Assembly (NCBI RefSeq): GCF_903819335.1 | Contig: NZ_CAIJDE010000052.1 | Location: forward strand, 1-42,221 | Direction of reading: 5' to 3' | From: Flavobacterium panici | GTDB lineage: Bacteria > Bacteroidota > Bacteroidia > Flavobacteriales > Flavobacteriaceae | Length of the DNA stretch: 42,221 nucleotides | Part shown: positions 1-7,930 of the stretch, in pieces | Layout of the letters: the number at the start of each line of letters is the position of its first letter | How positions within the stretch are numbered: the first letter of the stretch is position 1 | Notes under the pieces: generated by a model | The model's input: only the letters and a program-made list of their open reading frames with translations | Databases searched by the model: none | Told to the model about the DNA's origin: nothing | Program-made: the position numbers and the translations under genes

Positions 1-79
1 TTCCCATCCCGAACAGAGTAGTTAAGCCCGCCTGCGCAGATGGTACTGCAGTATTGTGGGAGAGTATGTCGTCGCCTTT
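1..79 (+). rRNA. rrf: 5S ribosomal RNA, 3' part (5' end outside window)
   Basis: The window opens inside a 5S rRNA gene. The CCCATCCCGAACAGAG-type loop, the GTTAAGCCCGCC stretch and the closing GAGAGTATGTCGTCGCC helix strand are all present and in order. A strong intrinsic terminator follows directly. This should be the end of an rRNA operon (16S-23S-5S) lying to the left. The exact 3' end is placed by analogy with the usual acceptor helix and may be off by one or two bases. Confidence 0.93.
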
Positions 80-85
80 CTTTTG

Positions 86-117
86 AAAAACCCTATCCAA
101 TCCGGATAGGGTTTTTT
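86..117 (+). terminator. Intrinsic terminator of the rRNA operon
   Basis: An 8-bp perfect stem (CCCTATCC at 91-98, GGATAGGG at 104-111) is flanked by A and T runs and followed by TTTTTTG. It lies just after the 5S gene. Confidence 0.9.
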
Positions 118-229
118 GTTTTGTAGATGTTTCCTAAATGTGGCTTAGATTACAAAACTAAACTGTTAAATTATAGTCAATTGTTTGTTTTTCATCATTC
201 ATACTTTAGAAGTTTTAAATAGGATTGAG

Positions 230-237
230 TATTTTTG
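230..237 (+). promoter_or_regulatory. Bacteroidetes -7 promoter box upstream of pafA
   Basis: TATTTTTG fits the Bacteroidetes TAnnTTTG -7 element. Transcription would start near 244, 15 bases before the ATG at 259. The box overlaps a possible TTG start at 235, which argues against that start. No clear -33 TTG box is seen. Confidence 0.5.
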
Positions 238-258
238 TGTATAAATTATTTATTAAAC

Positions 259-1878
259 ATGAAGAAAAGTATTTTACTGTTGACACTGTTTGTTATTACA
301 AATTTAAGTGCGCAACAACGTCCCAAATTAGTTGTAGGTATTGTAGTTGATCAAATGAAAATGGAATATTTATATCGATTTTCAGATGATTTTTCCCCAA
401 ATGGTTTTAAGAGATTAATGAATGATGGATTTGTTTTCCAGAATATGCATTATAATTATATGCCAACTTACACTGCGCCAGGACACGCTTCTATATATAC
501 TGGCACAACACCTGCTACACACGGAATTGTTGGTAACGAATGGTTTAGCAGAACTCTTGGTAAAGATATGTACTGTACAGACGATGCTGGTGTAAAAACT
601 GTTGGAGACGGAACTGCGGAAGAAGGTGCAATGTCTCCTAAAAATCTTCAAAGTACTACAATTACTGACGAAGTTCGTATGGCTACCAATTTTAATGGGA
701 AAGTTATCGGAATGAGTCTTAAAGACCGTGGTGCAATTCTTCCTGCTGGACATTTTGCAAATTGGGCATTTTGGTACAGTAAAACCGGATCGTTTATTTC
801 TAGTACTTTTTACGGAGAAAAATTACCAGAATGGGTGTTAGAATTCAATAACGAAAAAAATTACCTAAAATACATTAATAAAGGTTGGGATTTATACAAA
901 CCAGCTTCTGTATACAATGAAAGTCTTCCTGACAATAATCCTTATGAAGGTAAATTATATGGAAGTGCAGCTCCAGTTTTTCCGTATGATTTAAAATCAA
1001 TGTATGAGAAAAATGACGCAGGAGTAATTCGTGCAACTCCATATGGAAACGATTTACTTGCTGATTTTGCTAAAAGAGCGATCGAAAAAGAAAATCTTGG
1101 AAAAGATAATATTACAGACTTCTTAACAGTTAGCTTTTCTTCTACAGATTATGTTGGTCATTTGCTTGGGCCAAGATCTATGGAACTTCAGGATACTTAT
1201 TTAAGATTAGATCAAACGATTGCTGATTTTTTAGCTTATTTGGATAAAACAGTTGGAAAAGGAAACTATTTACTTTTCTTAACTGCAGACCATGCAGGTG
1301 CTGAGAATGTAATTTACTTAAAAGACCTAAAGTATAATGTAGACAATTATCCTTCAAAAGATGTTAAGAAAAGTATGCAGGACTTCTCAACACAAACTTT
1401 CGGAGTTGATTTAATTTTAAACTACTCAAATTTCAATGTTTTCTTCAATAGACAAATTATAAAAGAAAAAGGATTAGAATTAGCAAAAGTTAAACAAGCT
1501 TTTAAAGAGTTTTTAATTTCTCAGCCACAAGTTAAAAAAGTATATACTGAAGAAGAAATTTTAGCCAATGCCGGAAACGAATATTCTCTGAATTTTGTAG
1601 CAAAAGGTTACGACGTAACTCAAAATGGAGATCTTGTTATTGTTGACAAGCCTGGAGATATCGAATATGCAACTACCGGAACTTCACATGGTACAATATA
1701 CAGTTATGATACTCATGTACCAGCCATTTTTTATGGATGGCATATTAAAAAAGGAGAATCTTACGATAAAAAAGCAATTACGGAGATAGCGCCAACAATT
1801 GCACAAAAAATTAAAGTTACTTTCCCTAATGGAACTGAAGCAAAAGTATTGCAGGAAGTTTTAGATGAAAAGAAATAA
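259..1878 (+). CDS. pafA: Secreted alkaline phosphatase, PafA type
   Basis: A 539-residue phosphatase of the alkaline phosphatase superfamily, close to the PafA enzymes of Flavobacterium and Elizabethkingia. These act in the periplasm or on the surface to release phosphate from many monoesters. The N-terminus is a clear signal peptide (MKKSILLLTLFVITNLSAQ). Visible active-site features, numbered from the ATG at 259, are: metal ligand Asp31 in the VVDQ motif; Thr72 in TAPGHAS, the Thr nucleophile characteristic of PafA; the GNEW Asn; a Lys-x-Arg pair in SLKDRG matching the PafA-specific Lys/Arg; FSSTDYVGH; TADHAG; and a late GTSHG His. The ATG at 259 is preferred to an in-frame TTG at 235 because that TTG lies inside the promoter box and the signal peptide starts at the ATG. 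The gene is monocistronic between two terminators. EmPafA is known to be phosphate-insensitive; no Pho-box-like element is recognised here. Confidence 0.9.
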   Translation: MKKSILLLTLFVITNLSAQQRPKLVVGIVVDQMKMEYLYRFSDDFSPNGFKRLMNDGFVFQNMHYNYMPTYTAPGHASIYTGTTPATHGIVGNEWFSRTLGKDMYCTDDAGVKTVGDGTAEEGAMSPKNLQSTTITDEVRMATNFNGKVIGMSLKDRGAILPAGHFANWAFWYSKTGSFISSTFYGEKLPEWVLEFNNEKNYLKYINKGWDLYKPASVYNESLPDNNPYEGKLYGSAAPVFPYDLKSMYEKNDAGVIRATPYGNDLLADFAKRAIEKENLGKDNITDFLTVSFSSTDYVGHLLGPRSMELQDTYLRLDQTIADFLAYLDKTVGKGNYLLFLTADHAGAENVIYLKDLKYNVDNYPSKDVKKSMQDFSTQTFGVDLILNYSNFNVFFNRQIIKEKGLELAKVKQAFKEFLISQPQVKKVYTEEEILANAGNEYSLNFVAKGYDVTQNGDLVIVDKPGDIEYATTGTSHGTIYSYDTHVPAIFYGWHIKKGESYDKKAITEIAPTIAQKIKVTFPNGTEAKVLQEVLDEKK

Positions 1879-1890
1879 AGTATAAAAAAT

Positions 1891-1920
1891 AAAAACCTGT
1901 CTGGAAAGACAGGTTTTTTT
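1891..1920 (+). terminator. Terminator of pafA
   Basis: The arms AAACCTGTCT and AGACAGGTTT form a stem with a GGAA loop and a T run, 12 bases after the pafA stop. Confidence 0.85.
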
Positions 1921-1926
1921 ATGGCA

Positions 1927-1958
1927 TAAAAAAGGCTTTTCATTACGAAAAGCCTTTT
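1927..1958 (-). terminator. Terminator of ald
   Basis: The inverted repeat AAAGGCTTTTC/GAAAAGCCTTT is read on the minus strand after the ald stop and ends in a T run. It forms a back-to-back pair with the pafA terminator. Confidence 0.8.
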
Positions 1959-1995
1959 ACTTTATTGCTTAGTAAGCACTTATTTAATATTGGCA

Positions 1996-3114
1996 CTATG
2001 CGTTTGCCAATACTAATTCTTCATTAAAAGGAAGGTTCCATGCTTCAGCAACTCCTTTGTAAAGGATTTTTCCGTTAGCAATATTTAAACCTTTTTTCAA
2101 TTCTTCGTTTTCTGCACAAGCTTTTTCCCATCCTTTGTTTGCTAATTGTACTGCATAAGGCAAAGTAGCATTTGTCAAAGCTAAAGTAGATGTATAAGGA
2201 ACAGCTCCTGGCATATTAGCTACACAATAGTGTACGATATCGTCAATAATAAAAGTTGGATTTTCGTGAGTTGTAGGAGTACAAGTTTCAATACATCCAC
2301 CTTGGTCAACAGCAACGTCAACTACAACAGTTCCCGGACGCATTAATTTAAGCATATCACGTGTAATTAAGTGAGGTGCTTTTGCTCCTGGAATTAAAAC
2401 TGCACCAACAATTAAGTCAGCATCTTTAATTGCTCTGGTAATATTATAATGGTTAGACATTTCTGTATTAACGTTTGCTGGCATAATGTCATCTAATTGA
2501 CGTAAACGTGGCAAACTTAAATCCATAATAGTAACCTGTGCTCCTAAACCAGCAGCCATTTTTGCTGCTTGAGTTCCAACAATTCCTCCACCTAAAACTA
2601 ATACTTTTGCTGGTGGAACACCTGGGACACCACCTAAAAGAATTCCTCTTCCTTTTAATGGTTTTTCAAGGTATTTTGCTCCTTGTTGAATAGCCATACG
2701 ACCTGCAACTTCAGACATTGGAACTAATAATGGTAAGCTGCGGTCTGTTTTTTCAACGGTTTCATAAGCTAAACAAACTGCACCTTTTTCAAGCATTGCA
2801 TGAGTTAATGGCTCTGATGAAGCAAAGTGGAAATAGGTAAATAATAATTGATCTTTTTTGATTAATGGGTATTCAGATGCAATTGGTTCTTTAACTTTGA
2901 TGATCATTTCTGCAATTGCATAAACTTCTTCAATAGTTGGTAAAACTACAGCACCAGCCTGCGCATATTCTTCATCCGCAAAACCACTACCTAAACCAGC
3001 AGTAGCTTGTACATAAACTGTATGTCCATGCTTTTTCATTTCAGAAACACCAGCAGGAGTTAAAGCAACTCTGTTCTCGTTGTTTTTTATTTCTTTTGGA
3101 ACACCTATTATCAT
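1996..3114 (-). CDS. ald: Alanine dehydrogenase
   Basis: A 372-residue NAD-dependent alanine dehydrogenase that interconverts L-alanine and pyruvate plus ammonia. The length is normal for the family. The N-terminal domain carries the MIIGVPKEIKNNENRVALTP signature, Lys75 in IKVKEP and His96 in FTYFHFA, both known catalytic or pyruvate-binding residues of Ald. The Rossmann domain has the VLGGGIVGTQAAK dinucleotide loop near residue 175, followed by the acidic ribose-binding Asp in TIMD. It is transcribed away from an Lrp/AsnC regulator, an arrangement known for AldR/ald in other bacteria. A consensus Lrp operator lies in the shared gap. A TAGCTTTG promoter box sits about 40 bases before the ATG. 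Confidence 0.95.
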   Translation of the reverse strand: MIIGVPKEIKNNENRVALTPAGVSEMKKHGHTVYVQATAGLGSGFADEEYAQAGAVVLPTIEEVYAIAEMIIKVKEPIASEYPLIKKDQLLFTYFHFASSEPLTHAMLEKGAVCLAYETVEKTDRSLPLLVPMSEVAGRMAIQQGAKYLEKPLKGRGILLGGVPGVPPAKVLVLGGGIVGTQAAKMAAGLGAQVTIMDLSLPRLRQLDDIMPANVNTEMSNHYNITRAIKDADLIVGAVLIPGAKAPHLITRDMLKLMRPGTVVVDVAVDQGGCIETCTPTTHENPTFIIDDIVHYCVANMPGAVPYTSTLALTNATLPYAVQLANKGWEKACAENEELKKGLNIANGKILYKGVAEAWNLPFNEELVLANA

Positions 3115-3151
3115 TTGATATATTTTTTTGTTTTTTATTGAATTTGTTTTA

Positions 3152-3159
3152 CAAAGCTA
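3152..3159 (-). promoter_or_regulatory. -7 promoter box for ald
   Basis: Read on the minus strand this is TAGCTTTG, a match to TAnnTTTG, giving a leader of about 30 bases before the ald ATG. No good -33 TTG is visible, which may mean that the promoter needs an activator such as the divergent Lrp-type regulator. Confidence 0.5.
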
Positions 3160-3226
3160 CAGAGAGAGAATAAATTATGGTTTACCGATTAATAAATAAG
3201 AAAATATTATTTTATTTTTTACTTTT

Positions 3227-3243
3227 ACAGAAAATTATTCTGT
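3227..3243. promoter_or_regulatory. Lrp-type operator between ald and the Lrp/AsnC gene
   Basis: ACAGAAAATTATTCTGT has perfect 6-bp arms around an AATTA core. Its inner 15 bases fit the published E. coli Lrp consensus YAGHAWATTWTDCTR at every position. A second, looser pair of arms lies around it (AGAATAAATTATG at 3167-3179 and CGTAATTTATTCT at 3251-3263, one mismatch). Position and symmetry make it the likely binding site of the adjacent regulator. Binding itself is inferred. Confidence 0.6.
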
Positions 3244-3314
3244 TTTGACCCGTAATTTATTCTTCAAAAAGAAAAAAAAACTAAAAAATACTACTCTAAT
3301 AAAACGTTTTCGTT

Positions 3315-3773
3315 ATGGCTTTAGATGAAATTGACAAAAAAATCTTACGTCTTTTACAGGAAGATGCGCACTATACTTTAAAAGACATCGCAAACAAAAT
3401 AAATTTGTCTTTAACTCCGGTTCACGATCGGGTGAAACGTCTTGAAAAAGATGGGATTATAGAAAAATACGTTACTATTTTAGACAAGAAAAAACTCGGA
3501 AATAATTTAACCGTTTACTGCCAGGTTACGCTTACTAAACAGACTTATGATACCTCTGAAGGATTTAATCAGTCCATTTTAAATTTGCCTGAGGTTGTAG
3601 AGTGTAATTACGTTTCGGGAAACTTTGATTATATGCTTAAAATTATAATTCCGGATATGGAAAGCTATCATCACTTTCATCAAAAAAAATTATCTGTGCT
3701 GCCAGAAGTTTCACTTATAAATACCGTCTTTGTTATATCAGAAGTAAAAAGTACAACTGTCTTACCTATTTAA
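3315..3773 (+). CDS. Lrp/AsnC-family transcriptional regulator, probable regulator of ald
   Basis: A 152-residue protein of the feast/famine family. Residues 1-60 form the winged helix-turn-helix, with LDEIDKKILRLLQEDAHYTLKDIA followed by NLSLTPVHDRVKRLEKDGIIEKY, a textbook Lrp HTH and wing. Residues 65-145 form the RAM (AsnC ligand-binding) domain with the VVECNYVSGNFDYMLKI core strand. Such proteins bind amino acids and form octamers on DNA. It is divergent from ald and separated by 200 bp holding a consensus Lrp site, so alanine-responsive control of ald and autoregulation are likely. This is inferred from context, not shown. A hairpin with T run on the minus strand follows. Confidence 0.9.
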   Translation: MALDEIDKKILRLLQEDAHYTLKDIANKINLSLTPVHDRVKRLEKDGIIEKYVTILDKKKLGNNLTVYCQVTLTKQTYDTSEGFNQSILNLPEVVECNYVSGNFDYMLKIIIPDMESYHHFHQKKLSVLPEVSLINTVFVISEVKSTTVLPI

Positions 3774-3777
3774 TAAA

Positions 3778-3809
3778 AAACAAAAACCACCAAGTAAACT
3801 TGATGGTTT
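3778..3809 (-). terminator. Terminator of the GAPDH gene
   Basis: On the minus strand AAACCATCAAG pairs with CTTGGTGGTTT (one G-U pair, loop TTTA) and is followed by TTGTTTTTT. Pairing is better on this strand than on the plus strand, so it mainly serves gap, though it may also stop the convergent Lrp gene. Confidence 0.75.
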
Positions 3810-3829
3810 AAGTAAGTAGTTAGATTGAA

Positions 3830-5278
3830 TTAATAATAAGTATAACGTCTTACCTTGGCAATATATTTTGCAAGACGAATAACTTGATGACTATAACCGT
3901 ATTCATTATCGTACCAAATATAGAGTACAATGTTCTTCCCGTCCTTTGAAACAATAGTTGCATTACTGTCATAAATTGAAGGAGCAGAAGTTCCCACAAT
4001 ATCAGATGAAACCAATTCATTATTCAGTGAATATTTAATTTGCTCTACGAGTTCTCCTTCAAGAGCATATTTTTTCATGATTTTATTGATGGCCGTAATC
4101 GACGTTGCTTTTTTAACCTCTAAATTTAAAACTACCAAAGAACCGTTAGGAACAGGAACCCGAATAGCATTTGAAGTTAATTTCCCTTCTAAAGAGGGCA
4201 AAGCTTTTGAAACAGCATTTCCTGCACCAGTTTCAGTAATAACCATATTTAAAGCAGCAGCTCTTCCGCGACGGTATTTTCTATGCATATTATCAACCAA
4301 ATTCTGATCGTTGGTATAAGAATGAATAGTTTCTAAATGTCCTTTTACAACACCTAAAGTATCTTCAATAACTTTTAAAACCGGCGTAATAGCATTTGTT
4401 GTGCAGGATGCCGCAGAGAAAATATTATTTTCATCTGGATTATAATCATTATGATTTACTCCGTGCACAATATTTGGAACACCTTTTCCCGGAGCAGTCA
4501 ATAAAACTTTATGAACCCCATTTGATGTTAAATGTCTTTTTAAGGCTTCTTCGGTTGTAAAGGCTCCCGTATTATCAATTACCAAAGCATCATTAATTTC
4601 ATATTCGGTATAATCAATTTCTTCTGGAGAATTTGCTGAAATAATATGAACAGTAGTTCCATTAATTATTAGTGCATTATTTTTAGCATCAGCAATTACA
4701 GAACCTTGAAAATCTCCGTGAATAGAATCATAACGCAATAAAGATGCACGTTTCTCTAAAGTTACAGCATCATTTTTATCTCGTGTCACAATCGCTCTCA
4801 AACGCAATTGATTTCCTTTTCCGGTTTTAGACATTAATTCTCTGGCTAATAAACGTCCAATTCTTCCAAAACCATAAAGAACAACATCTTTGGGCTGAAT
4901 TTCTTGTGAAGATTTTGATTTTTTTAATTTTTCAATCACAAAATATCTTGCGTCCGGATATTTCTCATCTTCTAAATGATATTCGTAAGTTAATTTTCCA
5001 AGATCTATTTTCGCAGGCGGAAGATCTAAAGACAAAACAACTTTTGCGATTTCGACTGAATCGAAAATGGTGATAGGTTTCCCCACAAATTCACCGGCAT
5101 ATTGATGAAGATTGATAATATCGCTGACATTTTTATCCAATAATTGGTTTTTAAATAAAACCATTTCTATGGATTTGTCATACCACAAATCACTTATCAC
5201 TTTAATTAATTCGACACCAGCTCTTCTTCGGTCGACTTGTAATGATACCTCTTTTTGGTACAAAGAATTTTTGCTCAT
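3830..5278 (-). CDS. gap: Glyceraldehyde-3-phosphate dehydrogenase, long form
   Basis: A 482-residue GAPDH with an N-terminal extension of about 130 residues before the Rossmann fold; standard GAPDH is about 335. The NAD-binding motif YGFGRIGR lies at 135-142. The catalytic Cys292 is in SAASCTTN, and His320 in ETIHSYT completes the thiolate pair. The C-terminal WYDNEYGYSHQ motif is intact. It catalyses the oxidative phosphorylation step of glycolysis or its reverse in the cytoplasm. Long GAPDHs of this type are known in Bacteroidetes; the role of the extension is not known to me. The gene stands alone, with a TACTTTTG promoter box upstream and a hairpin terminator downstream. Confidence 0.93.
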   Translation of the reverse strand: MSKNSLYQKEVSLQVDRRRAGVELIKVISDLWYDKSIEMVLFKNQLLDKNVSDIINLHQYAGEFVGKPITIFDSVEIAKVVLSLDLPPAKIDLGKLTYEYHLEDEKYPDARYFVIEKLKKSKSSQEIQPKDVVLYGFGRIGRLLARELMSKTGKGNQLRLRAIVTRDKNDAVTLEKRASLLRYDSIHGDFQGSVIADAKNNALIINGTTVHIISANSPEEIDYTEYEINDALVIDNTGAFTTEEALKRHLTSNGVHKVLLTAPGKGVPNIVHGVNHNDYNPDENNIFSAASCTTNAITPVLKVIEDTLGVVKGHLETIHSYTNDQNLVDNMHRKYRRGRAAALNMVITETGAGNAVSKALPSLEGKLTSNAIRVPVPNGSLVVLNLEVKKATSITAINKIMKKYALEGELVEQIKYSLNNELVSSDIVGTSAPSIYDSNATIVSKDGKNIVLYIWYDNEYGYSHQVIRLAKYIAKVRRYTYY

Positions 5279-5328
5279 AATTGATTAAATTGAAATAATA
5301 AAACACTCACTTATTTTATAATTTTGCG

Positions 5329-5336
5329 CAAAAGTA
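5329..5336 (-). promoter_or_regulatory. -7 promoter box for gap
   Basis: TACTTTTG on the minus strand, about 50 bases before the gap ATG, matches TAnnTTTG. No convincing -33 box was found. Confidence 0.45.
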
Positions 5337-5384
5337 TCTATTTCAATCGATTTCGTAAACTATTTTAGGATTTATTTTTCAAAA

Positions 5385-5422
5385 TAAAAAAGCCACCTTA
5401 ATTTCTTAAGATGGCTTTTTTT
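5385..5422 (-). terminator. Terminator of the HtrA protease gene
   Basis: On the minus strand AGCCATCTTAA pairs with TTAAGGTGGCT (one G-U pair) and is followed by a T run. Confidence 0.75.
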
Positions 5423-5424
5423 AA

Positions 5425-5483
5425 AGTTTTCAGTCGCAGTCTCAGTTTACAGTTTTAAAGAACTGAATACTGTGACTGTAAAC
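5425..5483. repeat. CAGTCTCAGT-family intergenic fold-back repeat
   Basis: AGTTTTCAGTCGCAGTCTCAG is followed at 5462-5483 by an imperfect reverse complement (ACTGAATACTGTGACTGTAAAC). The same words recur at 36884-36928 and 38009-38110. It lies 5 bases beyond the stop of the HtrA gene. Confidence 0.75.
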
Positions 5484-5488
5484 CGACA

Positions 5489-6889
5489 CTAAATAATAAT
5501 TCTAAATATTTCTCCGTTTTTATTGATCATTTCGATACGTATACTTTGTCCTTCGTCTTTTTTATTTAAAAGTTTAGAAACAGTTTCAACATTTGTTGCT
5601 TTTACGTTATCGATGCTCAAAATAATATTTCCCTGTAATTCATTTTGATACTGCATTAAATTCTCATTGGTGATGTTTTTGATTTTTACACCATAATCAA
5701 TTTTGAATTTCTTTTTATCAGCAGCATCAATATTTTCTAATTCTATTCCTTTAAATTCAGTACTGAAAAATTCGTTTTTGCTTAAAGTAACTGGAACAGT
5801 TTTAGTTTTTCCATCTTTAATATAAGTTACTTTTACAACGTCATTTGGGCGTTTTGTATTGATGTAACCTGAAAGATCAGCAAAAGTCGAAATGTTTTGC
5901 TCGTCCAGTTTTACAATAATATCACCTTTAGTAAGACCTGCTTTTTCGGCACCAGAATTTTTAGAAACTTTATTAATATAGAAACCTTGCGTTTCAGTAA
6001 TTCCTAATTCTTTTGAAGCTGTACTGTTTAATTCACCGCCTTCAACACCCAGGATTCCTCTTTGAACATTTCCATATTCCATAATATCCTCAATAATTTT
6101 TCGAGCGATATTTGACGGAACGGCAAAAGAATATCCAACATACGATCCTGTCATAGATGAAATCATAGTATTAATTCCAATTAATTCACCTCTTGTATTA
6201 ACTAATGCACCACCAGAATTCCCCGGATTTACAGCCGCATCAGTTTGAATGAAAGATTGAATACCGCTTTGGTCTAAATTTCTGGCTTTCGCCGAAACAA
6301 TTCCGGCAGTAACAGTCGAAGTTAAATTGTATGGATTACCAACTGCCAAAACCCATTCTCCAATTTTTACAGAATCAGAGTTTGCAAAAGCAGTATAAGG
6401 TAATTTTTCATCAGCACTTATTTTTAATAATGCGATGTCCATTTTAGAATCTGTACCAACTAATTTTGCTTTGTACGATTTTTTATTGTTCAAAGTAATT
6501 TCAATTTCAGATGCATCTTTAATAACGTGATTGTTTGTCACGATATATCCATCTTCAGAAATAATAACACCAGATCCGGTTCCTACTTGTTCTTGCTGCT
6601 GTTGTCCGCCATAACCGTAGAAAAATTCCATCATAGGGTTACTGACTGTTCTTCTCGAAACATTTTTTACGTGAACAACCGTGTGAATTGTTTTATCTGC
6701 AGCTTCAGTAAAATCAACTGCTTCTCCGGGTAATCCAACGGTTCTTCCGTATGAATTAGGAGCCAGGGTAACAACAGAGTTTCCTTTTCCAAAAAAAGAA
6801 TCACTGCCGTCAAATAATAACTTATAAGCACCAAGCGTAGTAGCTCCGCTTAGTAGTGAAACTAAAAATAAGGTTGAAAATCTTTTCAT
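5489..6889 (-). CDS. Periplasmic HtrA/Deg serine protease
   Basis: A 466-residue Deg/HtrA-family protease for quality control of envelope proteins. Residues 1-22 form an N-terminal signal or anchor segment. The trypsin-like domain has the complete triad: His121 in TNNHVI, Asp151 in MDIALLK and Ser225 in GNSGGALV. A Gln- and Gly-rich loop (GYGGQQQQEQ, about 92-101) lies in the variable LA-loop region. PDZ1 (about 275-365) contains GFYINKVSKNSGAEKAGL; a shorter, divergent PDZ2 (about 390-466) ends the protein. Size and two PDZ domains match DegP/DegQ. The gene is alone on the minus strand with its own terminator. Which member of the family it matches functionally cannot be said from sequence alone. 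Confidence 0.92.
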   Translation of the reverse strand: MKRFSTLFLVSLLSGATTLGAYKLLFDGSDSFFGKGNSVVTLAPNSYGRTVGLPGEAVDFTEAADKTIHTVVHVKNVSRRTVSNPMMEFFYGYGGQQQQEQVGTGSGVIISEDGYIVTNNHVIKDASEIEITLNNKKSYKAKLVGTDSKMDIALLKISADEKLPYTAFANSDSVKIGEWVLAVGNPYNLTSTVTAGIVSAKARNLDQSGIQSFIQTDAAVNPGNSGGALVNTRGELIGINTMISSMTGSYVGYSFAVPSNIARKIIEDIMEYGNVQRGILGVEGGELNSTASKELGITETQGFYINKVSKNSGAEKAGLTKGDIIVKLDEQNISTFADLSGYINTKRPNDVVKVTYIKDGKTKTVPVTLSKNEFFSTEFKGIELENIDAADKKKFKIDYGVKIKNITNENLMQYQNELQGNIILSIDNVKATNVETVSKLLNKKDEGQSIRIEMINKNGEIFRIII

Positions 6890-7033
6890 ATTGCATTTAT
6901 GTTTTTGAGTTATTTAGGGATTTGTTTTTAACATTTATAACGTAAAATTATGCCAAAAAATTATTTGAAAAAATGGTTTAACTCTCTTTAACATTGATTA
7001 ACATTTCATTAATTAATCTTCATAGATTCTTCG

Positions 7034-7041
7034 TACTTTTG
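7034..7041 (+). promoter_or_regulatory. -7 promoter box for the dapF operon
   Basis: TACTTTTG, matching TAnnTTTG, 20 bases before the dapF ATG. No clear -33 TTG at the usual distance. Confidence 0.5.
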
Positions 7042-7061
7042 TATTTCTTAATGAATAAAAA

Positions 7062-7844
7062 ATGCAAGTAGAATTTTATAAATATCAAGGTACAGGCAAC
7101 GATTTTGTAATGATCGACAACAGATCTAATTTCTTCCCAAAAGAAGATGTAAAGTTGATTGAACGCTTGTGCGACAGACGTTTCGGAATTGGAGCTGACG
7201 GCCTAATTTTGTTAGAAAATGACTCTGAAACTGACTTTAGAATGGTTTACTATAATTCAGACGGAAACCAAAGTTCAATGTGTGGCAATGGCGGACGCTG
7301 TCTGGTAGCTTTTGCAAATCAGTTAGGAGTTATCGACAATAAAACTACTTTTATTGCTACAGATGGTTTACACCATGCATCAGTAGGAAATGATGCAATT
7401 GTTTCGCTTCAAATGATTGATGTTGATAAAGTGCAAAAAAATGACTCTTATACTTTTTTAGATACCGGATCTCCGCATCACGTGCAGATTGTTGACGATT
7501 TAGAACATTATAATGTAAAAGAAAACGGAGCAGCCATTCGTTACGGAGATTTATACGGAGAAAAAGGAAGCAATGTTAATTTCGTAAAAAAAGTTGATAA
7601 TGATACTTTCTCTCTTCGAACTTATGAAAGAGGAGTGGAAGACGAAACTTTAGCCTGCGGAACCGGAGCAACAGCAGTTGCAATCGCTATGAATGCAATA
7701 GGACAAACAGATAAAACTTCAATCAACTTAAATGTTGAAGGAGGGAAATTAGTTGTTTCCTTCGATAAATTAGGAGATCATTTCACCAATGTTTTTCTAA
7801 CCGGCCCAGCGAAATTTGTTTTCAAAGGAACTATAGAAATTTAA
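7062..7844 (+). CDS. dapF: Diaminopimelate epimerase
   Basis: A 260-residue epimerase that converts LL- to meso-diaminopimelate for lysine and peptidoglycan synthesis. The two catalytic cysteines are Cys74 in MCGNGGRC and Cys199 in ACGTGATA, and the N-terminal YQGTGNDFVMID substrate loop is present. Length is slightly short of the E. coli enzyme, normal for Bacteroidetes. It heads a run of plus-strand genes (GNAT, mltG, DUF2279 protein), so cell-wall precursor synthesis and glycan processing may be co-expressed, though an 86-base repeat-containing gap separates it from the next gene. Confidence 0.96.
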   Translation: MQVEFYKYQGTGNDFVMIDNRSNFFPKEDVKLIERLCDRRFGIGADGLILLENDSETDFRMVYYNSDGNQSSMCGNGGRCLVAFANQLGVIDNKTTFIATDGLHHASVGNDAIVSLQMIDVDKVQKNDSYTFLDTGSPHHVQIVDDLEHYNVKENGAAIRYGDLYGEKGSNVNFVKKVDNDTFSLRTYERGVEDETLACGTGATAVAIAMNAIGQTDKTSINLNVEGGKLVVSFDKLGDHFTNVFLTGPAKFVFKGTIEI

Positions 7845-7930
7845 AATTCCAAATTTTAAAAAAACAAATTCCAAATCCGAAATTGACAATCAGCAATCTA
7901 AAATCAAAAATCTAAAATCTGCAATCTAAA
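7845..7930. repeat. AAATTCCAAAT / ATCTAAAATCTAAA word-repeat spacer
   Basis: The whole spacer is made of repeated words: AAATTCCAAAT and AAATTCCAAAT-like units, then CAATCTAAAATCAAAAATC and TCTAAAATCTGCAATCTAAA. The same words occur in the spacers at 28295-28347, 31258-31297, 33522-33570 and 36167-36205. Confidence 0.7.

Noticed and set aside
415..753. Open frame on the minus strand inside pafA (112 codons)
   Set aside because: Fully inside a well-supported gene, low-complexity Ser/Cys/Ile-rich translation and no recognised domain; a shadow frame.
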